Source: JABMQB01 sp964408795
GTDB taxonomy: Bacteria > Bacteroidota > Bacteroidia > Bacteroidales > Prolixibacteraceae
Length of the DNA stretch: 64,000 nucleotides
Assembly: GCA_964408795.1 (NCBI GenBank)
Contig: CAYPAW010000002.1
Location: forward strand, 1-64,000
Direction: 5' to 3'
Below, one piece after another: positions 41,141-48,895 of the stretch (the stretch's first letter is position 1; every line of letters begins with the position of its first letter). The translations under genes and the position numbers were made by a program. The notes beneath the pieces were generated by a model. The model was not told the origin of the DNA. It worked only from the letters and a program-made list of their open reading frames with translations, and searched no databases.

Positions 41141-42139
41141 ATGAACATATCATCCCAAAGGGTTGGAATCATCGGAAGTGGCAGTTGGGCTACCGCCATC
41201 GCCAAAATGTTGCTGGAGAATATCAACACGATCAATTGGTATTTCAGAAAGCCGGAGACGGTCTCTTTGTTCAAACAATTCGGACACAATCCGCGCTATT
41301 TGCGGGGGGTAGGTTTTGACACCGGGAAGATCCGTTTCCACACCGATATCAATGCACTTATTGATGATTCTGAGATTCTTGTTTTAGCGGTTCCTTCTGT
41401 GTTTTTACCTCTTCTTTTTAGCACACTAACGACAGATATCAGTGGAAAAATGATTCTTTCAGGGATCAAAGGGACGATCACTGACAAGAACCTCCTGGTA
41501 GTAGAATACCTGAATAGCTACTATCGGGTTCCTTATGATGCGGTGGGAGTTATTGCTGGTCCATGCCATTCCGAGGAGGTTGCTTTGGAACGCCTTTCAT
41601 ACCTCACCATTGCCTGTCCGGATGAGCATAAAGCAGAATTTTTTACCCGTTTGATTCAAAGTGACTATATTATAACCCACACCTCGGATGACATCTGGGG
41701 AACCGAATACACCTCGGTCATAAAAAACATCATTGCCATTGCAGCAGGCATTGTGCATGGTCTTCATTTTGGCGACAATTTCCAGGCTGTTTTGATATCC
41801 AATGCCATTCAGGAAATTAAACGTTTTGTGGATGCGGTACATCCCATAACCCGCGACATTAAAAGTTCTGCTTACCTGGGAGACCTTTTGGTTACTGCGT
41901 ACTCCCAATTCAGTCGCAACCGATTGTTTGGAACTATGATCGGCAAAGGATATTCCATAAAAACGGCTCAGATGGAAATGCAAATGATTGCCGAAGGATA
42001 CTACGGGGCACGATCCATCCATGAAATCAACAAGACATACCAGGTGGATATGCCCGTTTCCGAATCGGTTTACCGTATTTTATACGAAAATGAACCCCCT
42101 GTACAGGAAATCGATAAACTGGCGGCAAAACTCAGTTAA
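41141..42139 (+). CDS. gpsA: Glycerol-3-phosphate dehydrogenase [NAD(P)+]
   Basis: 332 residues. GpsA reduces dihydroxyacetone phosphate to sn-glycerol-3-phosphate, the backbone for phospholipids, which feeds acyltransferases such as those at 4552 and 32298. The NAD-binding loop is VGIIGSGSWATAIAKML; the core motifs VIAGPCHSEEVA and SVIKNIIAIAAGIVHGLHFGDN (catalytic Lys) are intact, as is the GDLLVT segment. Standard length. It converges on pgi with a 17-base gap. Confidence 0.96.
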   Translation: MNISSQRVGIIGSGSWATAIAKMLLENINTINWYFRKPETVSLFKQFGHNPRYLRGVGFDTGKIRFHTDINALIDDSEILVLAVPSVFLPLLFSTLTTDISGKMILSGIKGTITDKNLLVVEYLNSYYRVPYDAVGVIAGPCHSEEVALERLSYLTIACPDEHKAEFFTRLIQSDYIITHTSDDIWGTEYTSVIKNIIAIAAGIVHGLHFGDNFQAVLISNAIQEIKRFVDAVHPITRDIKSSAYLGDLLVTAYSQFSRNRLFGTMIGKGYSIKTAQMEMQMIAEGYYGARSIHEINKTYQVDMPVSESVYRILYENEPPVQEIDKLAAKLS

Positions 42140-42156
42140 ATGGTTTTTCTGCCGGT

Positions 42157-43821
42157 TTATGTGCCGGGTGCTTTCTCCCGCATGGCTTTCCAGGCGTTGA
42201 TCAATCCATTGGTGGATGCATCGTGACCGGTACATTTTTCATCGGTCCGCAATTCAGGCAGAATGGCACCGGCCAGTTGTTTGCCCAGTTCCACCCCCCA
42301 TTGATCGAAACTGTAAATATTCCAGATCACCCCCTGGACAAAAATCTTATGTTCATACATGGCAATCAGGGATCCCAGCATCCGGGGTGTCAGTTTCCTG
42401 ACCAGGATTGAATTGGTGGGAATGTTCCCCGGGAATACCTTGTACGGAACCAATGCCTCTGTTTCCTCTTTTGTTTTTCCTGCCGCCCTGAACTCTTCCA
42501 TGACCTGTTTTTCTGTTTTTCCAACCATCATGGCTTTGGTTTGTGCAAAAAAGTTTGCGAGCAATTTTGGATGATGGTCTCCCAGCGGATTGTGGCTGAT
42601 GGCTGAAGCAATAAAATCACAGGGGATTAATTTTGTTCCCTGGTGGATCAACTGGTAGAAGGCATGCTGTCCGTTGGTTCCGGGTTCCCCCCAGATGATC
42701 GGCCCGGTCTGATAATCTACCCGTCTTCCGTTTCGGTCAATATATTTCCCGTTGCTTTCCATATTGCCCTGCTGGAAATAGGCAGCAAAACGGTGCAGGT
42801 ACTGATCGTAGGGAAGAATGGTTTCCGTTTCCGCCTCAAAAAAGTTGGTATACCATATTCCGATCAAGGCCAGGATGACAGGAATATTTTTTTCAAAACG
42901 GGTATTTCTGAAATGATTATCCATGGCATGGGCCCCTTCAAGCAGTTCACAATAGTTTTGGTAGCCTATGGCACAGACGATGGAAAGCCCGATGGCAGAC
43001 CATAATGAATAACGACCTCCTACCCAATCCCAGAAACGGAACATATTTTTTGTATCAATCCCAAAAACAGAAACTTCCTTTTCATTGGTTGAAACAGCCA
43101 CAAAATGTTTCTTCACAAAATCCGGATTGCCTGCCGTTTCTAAAAACCATCTTCTTGCCGACTCAGCATTGGTCATGGTTTCCTGTGTGGTGAATGTTTT
43201 GGAAGCAACGATAAACAAGGTAGTCTCCGGATTGATCTCTTTTACTGTTTCTGCAATATGTGTTCCGTCCACGTTGGAAACAAAATGCAACCGAAGGTGG
43301 TTTTTATAGGGTTTCAGTGCTTCTGTAACCATCAAAGGTCCCAAATCCGAGCCTCCAATTCCGATATTCACGATATCCGTGATGGACTTCCCGGTATATC
43401 CTTTCCAGCGACCCGAGATGACCTCTTCCGAAAACGCTTTCATGCGTGCAAGGACATCCCGTATACCCGGCATCACATCCCGTCCATCCACCCGTACCGG
43501 TGAATGCGTTCTGTTGCGTAACGCAACATGCAAAACAGCCCGTTTCTCTGTTTCATTGATCTTCACGCCGTTGAACATGCTTTCTATGGCTTCCTTTAAA
43601 CCGCATTCATGGGCTAGATCCAGCAATAATCCTTTTACGGTATCATCCATGCGGTTCTTGGAATAGTCAAGAAGAATTCCCTCTTCATGCAGGGAGTATT
43701 TCACAAACCGGTCCGGATCTTTTTCAAAAAGATCCTTCACAGCGGTATCTTTAAAATGCTCAAAATATTCAGCAAGTTTTTTCCAGGCATGGGTGGTTGT
43801 TGGATTTATTTTCGGTAACAT
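42157..43821 (-). CDS. pgi: Glucose-6-phosphate isomerase (long form)
   Basis: 554 residues. Pgi interconverts glucose-6-phosphate and fructose-6-phosphate. The SIS-domain motifs are NIGIGGSDLGPLMV, VASKTFTTQETM, FWDWVGGRYSLWSAIGLS (PGI signature 1 region) and GVELGKQLA near the end. This is the long enterobacterial/eukaryotic-like form of about 550 residues, rather than the short form of about 445 found in some Bacteroides. The gene is on the minus strand and converges on gpsA. A -7 box lies 35 bases before the ATG. Confidence 0.97.
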   Translation of the reverse strand: MLPKINPTTTHAWKKLAEYFEHFKDTAVKDLFEKDPDRFVKYSLHEEGILLDYSKNRMDDTVKGLLLDLAHECGLKEAIESMFNGVKINETEKRAVLHVALRNRTHSPVRVDGRDVMPGIRDVLARMKAFSEEVISGRWKGYTGKSITDIVNIGIGGSDLGPLMVTEALKPYKNHLRLHFVSNVDGTHIAETVKEINPETTLFIVASKTFTTQETMTNAESARRWFLETAGNPDFVKKHFVAVSTNEKEVSVFGIDTKNMFRFWDWVGGRYSLWSAIGLSIVCAIGYQNYCELLEGAHAMDNHFRNTRFEKNIPVILALIGIWYTNFFEAETETILPYDQYLHRFAAYFQQGNMESNGKYIDRNGRRVDYQTGPIIWGEPGTNGQHAFYQLIHQGTKLIPCDFIASAISHNPLGDHHPKLLANFFAQTKAMMVGKTEKQVMEEFRAAGKTKEETEALVPYKVFPGNIPTNSILVRKLTPRMLGSLIAMYEHKIFVQGVIWNIYSFDQWGVELGKQLAGAILPELRTDEKCTGHDASTNGLINAWKAMREKAPGT

Positions 43822-43855
43822 AGAATATGGTGTTTATATCTTTTTTGAAGCAATA

Positions 43856-43863
43856 CAAAGATA
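43856..43863 (-). promoter_or_regulatory. -7 box TATCTTTG of pgi
   Basis: Minus-strand perfect TAnnTTTG, about 35 bases before the ATG at 43821. It lies in the divergent gap with the EamA gene. No clear TTG at -33. Confidence 0.5.
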
Positions 43864-43926
43864 ATGGTTTCTCTGTATTGACGACTGTCGACAGCTCCGT
43901 TCCAACGAATCGCTCTCTTTTTTTAC

Positions 43927-43934
43927 TACTTTTG
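43927..43934 (+). promoter_or_regulatory. -7 box TACTTTTG almost at the EamA start codon
   Basis: A perfect TAnnTTTG ending five bases before the ATG at 43940. Initiation at the usual distance would place the 5' end at or next to the ATG, so a leaderless transcript is possible. No TTG at -33. Confidence 0.45.
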
Positions 43935-43939
43935 GCCCT

Positions 43940-44857
43940 ATGAAGAACGATACATTCAAAGGGTATGGATTTGCCTTACTAGCTACCGTTGCTTTTTCCA
44001 ATGTATACCTATTCAGCAAAGCAGCTTTGAACGAGGTTCATCTGACACAGTTCGGGCTCTACTGGTTTTCCATAGGCACGATTTTGAATTTGCTTTTTGC
44101 GATTAAAAACAAAAAACTGGGGCAATTAAGAACCGTTAGCCGACGACAGGTTAGCATACTAATCACCCTGGGGTTCCTGGAAATTTTAACTACCACCACA
44201 TTCTTTCTCGCCATACATATCATTCCGGATCCTTCGATCACCTCTTTTCTGGGAAATATGTTCCCGGTAATGACCACACTCGGAGGGGTTTTCCTTTTGA
44301 AAGAAAAGTTTGGATGGATTGAATCCTGCGGAGCGGTTTTAGCACTCACCGGGGCATTTATCATCAGCTATAACGGAGGCACAACGCTTAAAACATTTTT
44401 TATCCAAGGGACCGGACTCGTTTTTCTGAATGCCTTACTGGCAACTACCGCTACCCTGATAGTCAAGGTTCACGTCAAAAAATTAAGTCCTGAGCTGCTC
44501 AATCTCAACCGGACAGTCTGGTTGCTGGTGTATGCCGTGATCATGTTTTGTATTTACGGACAATCCCTTTTCATTCCTTTATCGGCCTTCAAAAATATTG
44601 CCATCGGAGCTACCCTCGGACCTTTTCTGGCCATTCTCACGGTTTATTATTCCTACCGTTTCATTGATGCTTCACGTTCGGCCATTGTGCAGAGTCTCAA
44701 AGGTATTTTTGTACTGATTGGCGCCTATATGTTTTTCCACACCCTGCCGGTGACTTATCAACTGATTGGAGGAATTCTATCGGTAATCGGAGTTCTGATT
44801 ATGACCATGGCACGATCCGGAATGTTCAGAAAAAAAGATACTGCATCCGATGTGTAA
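43940..44857 (+). CDS. EamA/DMT-family transporter
   Basis: 305 residues with ten hydrophobic segments in two repeats of five, the drug/metabolite transporter (EamA, formerly DUF6) fold. Examples are FALLATVAFSNVYLFSKAAL, FLGNMFPVMTTLGGVFLLKEKF (end of repeat 1) and FLAILTVYYSYRFIDASRSAIVQSLKGIFVLIGAYMFF (repeat 2). The substrate cannot be assigned. Divergent from pgi and followed by the PPK2 gene after about 115 bases. Confidence 0.88.
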   Translation: MKNDTFKGYGFALLATVAFSNVYLFSKAALNEVHLTQFGLYWFSIGTILNLLFAIKNKKLGQLRTVSRRQVSILITLGFLEILTTTTFFLAIHIIPDPSITSFLGNMFPVMTTLGGVFLLKEKFGWIESCGAVLALTGAFIISYNGGTTLKTFFIQGTGLVFLNALLATTATLIVKVHVKKLSPELLNLNRTVWLLVYAVIMFCIYGQSLFIPLSAFKNIAIGATLGPFLAILTVYYSYRFIDASRSAIVQSLKGIFVLIGAYMFFHTLPVTYQLIGGILSVIGVLIMTMARSGMFRKKDTASDV

Positions 44858-44973
44858 AAGAGAATCCGTTTCATCCATCCCTTTTTTTCAGGAGGATCGG
44901 CTATAAAGCTCTTACTTTGAACTTTTTTATTAAATTAGAAGATTCTTAGTACCAAAACTCAGAACGGGCAGGC

Positions 44974-45777
44974 ATGGCAAACGATGATAAAAAGGCACAG
45001 AAAAAAATACCCAACAAAGTCTATGAAACCGAATTGCAGAAATTGCAGGTTGAATTGGTTAAGCTTCAGGAGTGGGTAAAACAAAAAGGGTTAAAGGTGG
45101 TGGTAATCTTTGAGGGCCGGGATGCTGCCGGGAAAGGAGGCACGATCAAGCGGATTATGCAGACGCTGAATCCACGCATATGCCGGGTTGTTGCCCTGGG
45201 GACCCCTACGGAACGCGAAAAAACCCAGTGGTATTTTCAACGCTATGTCCCCCATTTGCCGGCTGCCGGGGAGATCGTACTTTTTGACCGCAGTTGGTAC
45301 AACCGGGCCGGCGTGGAACGGGTCATGGGATTCTGTACGGATGCCGAATACTGGGAGTTTCTTCGCTCGTGTCCCAATTTCGAACGGATGTTGATCCGCT
45401 CCGGAATCATCCTGATCAAATATTGGTTTTCCGTAAGCGACAAAGTACAGGAACAACGGTTCCAGGCTCGGATAAACGATCCCACAAAACGATGGAAATT
45501 AAGCCCCATGGATTTAAAATCACGCGAATTATACATGGAATACTCAAAAGCAAAAGATGAAATGTTCGCCTATACCGATACAAAGATCAGCCCCTGGTTT
45601 ATGGTGGATGCGGATAATAAAAAACGGGCCAGGCTAAATTGCATCCATCATTTGTTGTCAATGATTCCCTATAAAGATCTCACTCCGGAACCGATGAAAC
45701 TTCCACCCCGGGGTGAACTCAAAGGGTATGTCCGTCCCCCCCTGGATGAAATGACCTATGTTCCGGAGGTGTATTGA
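44974..45777 (+). CDS. Polyphosphate kinase 2 family protein (PPK2)
   Basis: 267 residues. PPK2 uses polyphosphate to phosphorylate nucleotides (class I acts mainly on NDP). Walker A is EGRDAAGKGGTI, the lid and Walker B region include PTEREKTQWYFQRYVPHLP and IVLFDRSWYNRAGVERVMGF, and KLSPMD with SREL further on are typical. The length matches the single-domain PPK2. It converges on the PfkB gene through a short AT-rich hairpin. The exact nucleotide preference is not deduced from sequence. Confidence 0.93.
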   Translation: MANDDKKAQKKIPNKVYETELQKLQVELVKLQEWVKQKGLKVVVIFEGRDAAGKGGTIKRIMQTLNPRICRVVALGTPTEREKTQWYFQRYVPHLPAAGEIVLFDRSWYNRAGVERVMGFCTDAEYWEFLRSCPNFERMLIRSGIILIKYWFSVSDKVQEQRFQARINDPTKRWKLSPMDLKSRELYMEYSKAKDEMFAYTDTKISPWFMVDADNKKRARLNCIHHLLSMIPYKDLTPEPMKLPPRGELKGYVRPPLDEMTYVPEVY

Positions 45778-45785
45778 GCCACCAG

Positions 45786-45807
45786 GATAAAAAACTCCTT
45801 TTTTATC
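45786..45807. terminator. AT-rich hairpin between PPK2 and PfkB genes
   Basis: A perfect 9-base inverted repeat, GATAAAAAA (45786-45794) and TTTTTTATC (45799-45807), with a 4-base loop. It overlaps the stop codon of the PfkB gene at 45803. Because it is symmetrical and rich in A/T, it could end transcription from both convergent genes. Confidence 0.5.
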
Positions 45808-46708
45808 TTCGTTTCCCCTGTTTTATGAGATCAAGGATCTTTGATTTCGCAATGAATTGTGTAGCGCCGTGGGTTGCAGCCGTTAAGGCACCGGCAGCAT
45901 TTCCGAATCTCAGGGATTCTTCGATTCCTTTTCCTGCCAGGAAATAATGCATGAATCCGGCCGAAAAGGCAACTCCGGATCCTACCGTATCGACCAGTTT
46001 GATCGAATAGCCCGGATCTTCGTAATAATTTTTTTCCTTATCGAGAACAAAGGCTCCGTTTTTCCCTTTGGTTACCAGTACCATATCCAGTCCGTATTCG
46101 GCAATTAATTCTTTTACCAGTCCCTTCGATTCATATGCAAATAGCCCCAGTTCATTTTTCAGGCTGTAGAGTTCATTCTCTTTCAATCGTAGAATGTCAG
46201 CGTAATGAAGGCTGTTTTCAATGATGTTTTTCGTATAACAATCCTTTCGAAGCTTTATATCCAGAAATTTCAGCGGCTTGGGAGCTTCCCGGATCAGTTC
46301 CCGCAAAGTATTTTTGGAAATACCATACCGTTGAACCAGGGTTCCGAAACAAAGGCAATCGGCATCCCTGATGAGTCTCAGGGCTTCAGCTGTACATTCG
46401 ATATGATCAAAAGCAACATCTTTCCGTATGAAATAATCCGGCCGGCCCTCGGCATCAACGGTCACATGAACGGTGCCGGTGGGAAACACCGGATCAATCT
46501 GCACATTTTCCCGGGAAATTCCCAGTTCAGCAATTCTTTTCAAGGCTTCTCTGCCCATTGCATCAACCCCCACGCGGGATAACAAAAAACCTTTATCCCC
46601 CAAGGTGTTTGTACGGAATATAAAATTTGCAGGAGCACCACCCAGTACTTTCTCTTCACCAAAGACATCCCAGACTAATTCTCCGAAAGCCACAATTTTA
46701 CTCTCCAT
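45803..46708 (-). CDS. PfkB-family carbohydrate kinase with altered catalytic motif
   Basis: 301 residues, most like fructokinase-type PfkB proteins. N-terminal block VFGEEKVLGGAPANFIFRTNTLG and the sugar-binding G-G-A-P-A-N are present. The ATP/catalytic motif, normally D-T-x-G-A-G-D-x-F, reads DTVGSGVAFSAGF: the catalytic Asp is Val246 and the preceding Ala is Ser. The codon is GTT on the coding strand (45971-45973). This would be expected to abolish or change kinase activity. The rest of the fold looks intact, with no frameshift. Could be a real substitution, a sequencing error, or a regulatory derivative. It converges on PPK2 and is divergent from the AcpH gene. Confidence 0.85.
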   Translation of the reverse strand: MESKIVAFGELVWDVFGEEKVLGGAPANFIFRTNTLGDKGFLLSRVGVDAMGREALKRIAELGISRENVQIDPVFPTGTVHVTVDAEGRPDYFIRKDVAFDHIECTAEALRLIRDADCLCFGTLVQRYGISKNTLRELIREAPKPLKFLDIKLRKDCYTKNIIENSLHYADILRLKENELYSLKNELGLFAYESKGLVKELIAEYGLDMVLVTKGKNGAFVLDKEKNYYEDPGYSIKLVDTVGSGVAFSAGFMHYFLAGKGIEESLRFGNAAGALTAATHGATQFIAKSKILDLIKQGKRR

Positions 46709-46796
46709 ACAGCTATTTTTTGAGGATCATAAAAATACCAAATAAATGTTTTCCATCCATCAATATCTTTTGTTATTTTGTAGTTCAGAGTAAATC

Positions 46797-47435
46797 ATGA
46801 ATTTTTTAGCTCACTTATATCTCTCGGGAGAGAACGAAGGAATCAGGGTCGGTAATTTTATCGGTGATTCGATAAAGGGTTCGGGCTACCAGGCTTTTCC
46901 GGAAAGCATCCGGAGAGGAGTCTTGTTGCACAGAAAAATAGACCGGTTTACCGATACTCACCCGATAACAAAACAGACCTCCCTTTTTTTAAAACCCGCC
47001 TATGGGAGGTACGCCGGAATTGTCATAGATATTTTTTATGATCATTTTCTTGCGCTGAGCTGGAGCCGATATTCAGTCCATTCTCTGCAAGACTATATTC
47101 AGAATGCCCATGCCTTATTGCTCACCTATTTTCCTATTCTTCCGCCAAAGATGCAGCAATTTGTTCCTTTAATGATCCGAAACAGACGACTGGAATCCTA
47201 TTCTTCGGAACAAGGGATTCATCATGTGCTCCGCTCCATGTCCTGTTATACCACGCTTCCCGGGGAACAAGACTTTGCTCTCGATATCTTGCAAAAAAAC
47301 AAACCCGAACTGACTGCCTGCTTCCACCTGTTTATGAAAGAAATGATCCGTTATGTTGAAAAAACATGCAGGGTGAAAATCCTAAAAGCCAGGAACACTG
47401 CAAAAATCAACTGTTCACTTCAGGTTGGTTCATAG
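46797..47435 (+). CDS. Acyl carrier protein phosphodiesterase (AcpH-like)
   Basis: 212 residues. The start MNFLAHLYLSGENEGIRVGN is characteristic of AcpH/DUF479, with a metal-binding HD-like set of residues: HRKIDRFTDTHP and DIFYDHFLALSW. The family removes the phosphopantetheine arm from ACP. A -7-like TATTTTG lies about 18 bases before the ATG. It converges on rodA with a 33-base gap. The family assignment is strong; the biochemical role in this organism is inferred. Confidence 0.9.
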   Translation: MNFLAHLYLSGENEGIRVGNFIGDSIKGSGYQAFPESIRRGVLLHRKIDRFTDTHPITKQTSLFLKPAYGRYAGIVIDIFYDHFLALSWSRYSVHSLQDYIQNAHALLLTYFPILPPKMQQFVPLMIRNRRLESYSSEQGIHHVLRSMSCYTTLPGEQDFALDILQKNKPELTACFHLFMKEMIRYVEKTCRVKILKARNTAKINCSLQVGS

Positions 47436-47468
47436 AAATCTTCTATAAAAAACCGGTTCAAAACTGAA

Positions 47469-48893
47469 TCAATAAAACAACTCCAGGCGGCTTGCATCCA
47501 GACGTAAAAATATAAAGAGAAGAATGGTAAACGACCATAAGGAAGATCCTCCATAACTAATAAAAGGAAGGGGTATTCCAATGACCGGCATCAGGCCTAT
47601 GGTCATTCCGATGTTAATACAAAAATGAATAAACAAGAGCAACGCGACAGAATACCCATACACTCTGGAAAAAACAGAACGTTGTCGTTCAGCGAGCAAA
47701 ATAATTCGTGAGAACAACAACAAAAACAGAATCGTTATAAACGTTGTCCCCAGGAATCCCCACTCTTCGCCCACGGTACAGAATATAAAGTCGGTACTTT
47801 GTTCGGGAACGAAATTGAATTTGGTCTGTGTCCCTTTGAGGAATCCTTTTCCGGAGAAGCCTCCTGAACCGATGGCAATTTTGCTTTGATTCACATTATA
47901 CCCTGCCCCAAGAGGATCGGATTCTATTCCCAACAATTCATTGATACGGGCCTGATGGTGGGGTTCCAGGACATTAGTGAACACATAATCCACAGAAAAT
48001 GTAAATACCAGGGCCCCTAAGAAAACAAAAATCAGCAGGTAATACCGGTTTAGCCGTTTCTGTATTACCCGGAAAACAAACAGCACGGAACTGATGGCAA
48101 TCCCAAGAATAAAAATACCGGAATCCCTGGTTCCGCTCAGAAAACTGTATTTCATGATCCAGGCCAGCCCCATGCACCCGGTTAGGATTACCAGGACGAT
48201 TCCAAAATCTTTCTTGCGGGGAATCATAAAATAGAGAACTACCAGAGCCCCTAGTAATAGGAGTGTAAAAAGAACCATGGGGGGAATCAGTAAGGCAGCA
48301 ATGAATAAGATCCCAGCCAGGAAAACAAAAAATAAAACAATGGCCGACAATCCTTCCCTGAAGAGAACAAGAATAAAAGCCGCATAGACCAAAGCTGATC
48401 CTGTATCGTTCTCAAGAAAAATCAGAAGTGCCGGCATGCCGATCAACGCAAAAATCACCAGTTTGGATCGCAAATAATGCATTTTAAAATTGTAAGAACT
48501 GATGAATTTGGCAAGAGCAAGGGCTGTAGCGAATTTGGCAAATTCGGAGGGCTGGATATTCACTCCGCCCATAGTGAACCAGGAACGGGCACCCTGTATT
48601 TCAACTCCCACAAACAAAACGGCTATCAACAGAAAGATGGATACCCCATAAATGGGATAGGCAAAAAACACAAAAAACCGGGGTTCCAGGATCAAGGTAA
48701 TGAAGGCAATCAAGATTGCAGCCCCGATCCATACAAGTTGTTTCCCGTAACGCTGGGTAAAATCGAAGATTGCATCCGTCTGTTCATCGTATACGGCAGC
48801 ATAAATATTTATCCATCCCACCAACATGAGCAGGAGGTAAATACTGACGGTTGACCAGTCAAGGTTGGCAAATGTACTTTTGCGTTGCGGCAT
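47469..48893 (-). CDS. rodA: Rod shape-determining SEDS glycosyltransferase RodA
   Basis: 474 residues with about ten membrane segments. RodA polymerises lipid II in the elongasome together with PBP2. SEDS motifs include GARSWFTMGGVNIQPSEFAKF, ENDTGSALVYAAFIL and the C-terminal EQSTDFIFCTVGEEWGFLG and GIPLPFISYGGSSL. The ATG at 48893 is used; it is two bases after the mrdA TGA (sequence TGATTATG), so translation is coupled. Last gene of the mreB-mreC-mreD-mrdA-rodA operon. Confidence 0.96.
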   Translation of the reverse strand: MPQRKSTFANLDWSTVSIYLLLMLVGWINIYAAVYDEQTDAIFDFTQRYGKQLVWIGAAILIAFITLILEPRFFVFFAYPIYGVSIFLLIAVLFVGVEIQGARSWFTMGGVNIQPSEFAKFATALALAKFISSYNFKMHYLRSKLVIFALIGMPALLIFLENDTGSALVYAAFILVLFREGLSAIVLFFVFLAGILFIAALLIPPMVLFTLLLLGALVVLYFMIPRKKDFGIVLVILTGCMGLAWIMKYSFLSGTRDSGIFILGIAISSVLFVFRVIQKRLNRYYLLIFVFLGALVFTFSVDYVFTNVLEPHHQARINELLGIESDPLGAGYNVNQSKIAIGSGGFSGKGFLKGTQTKFNFVPEQSTDFIFCTVGEEWGFLGTTFITILFLLLFSRIILLAERQRSVFSRVYGYSVALLLFIHFCINIGMTIGLMPVIGIPLPFISYGGSSLWSFTILLFIFLRLDASRLELFY

Positions 48894-48895
48894 AA

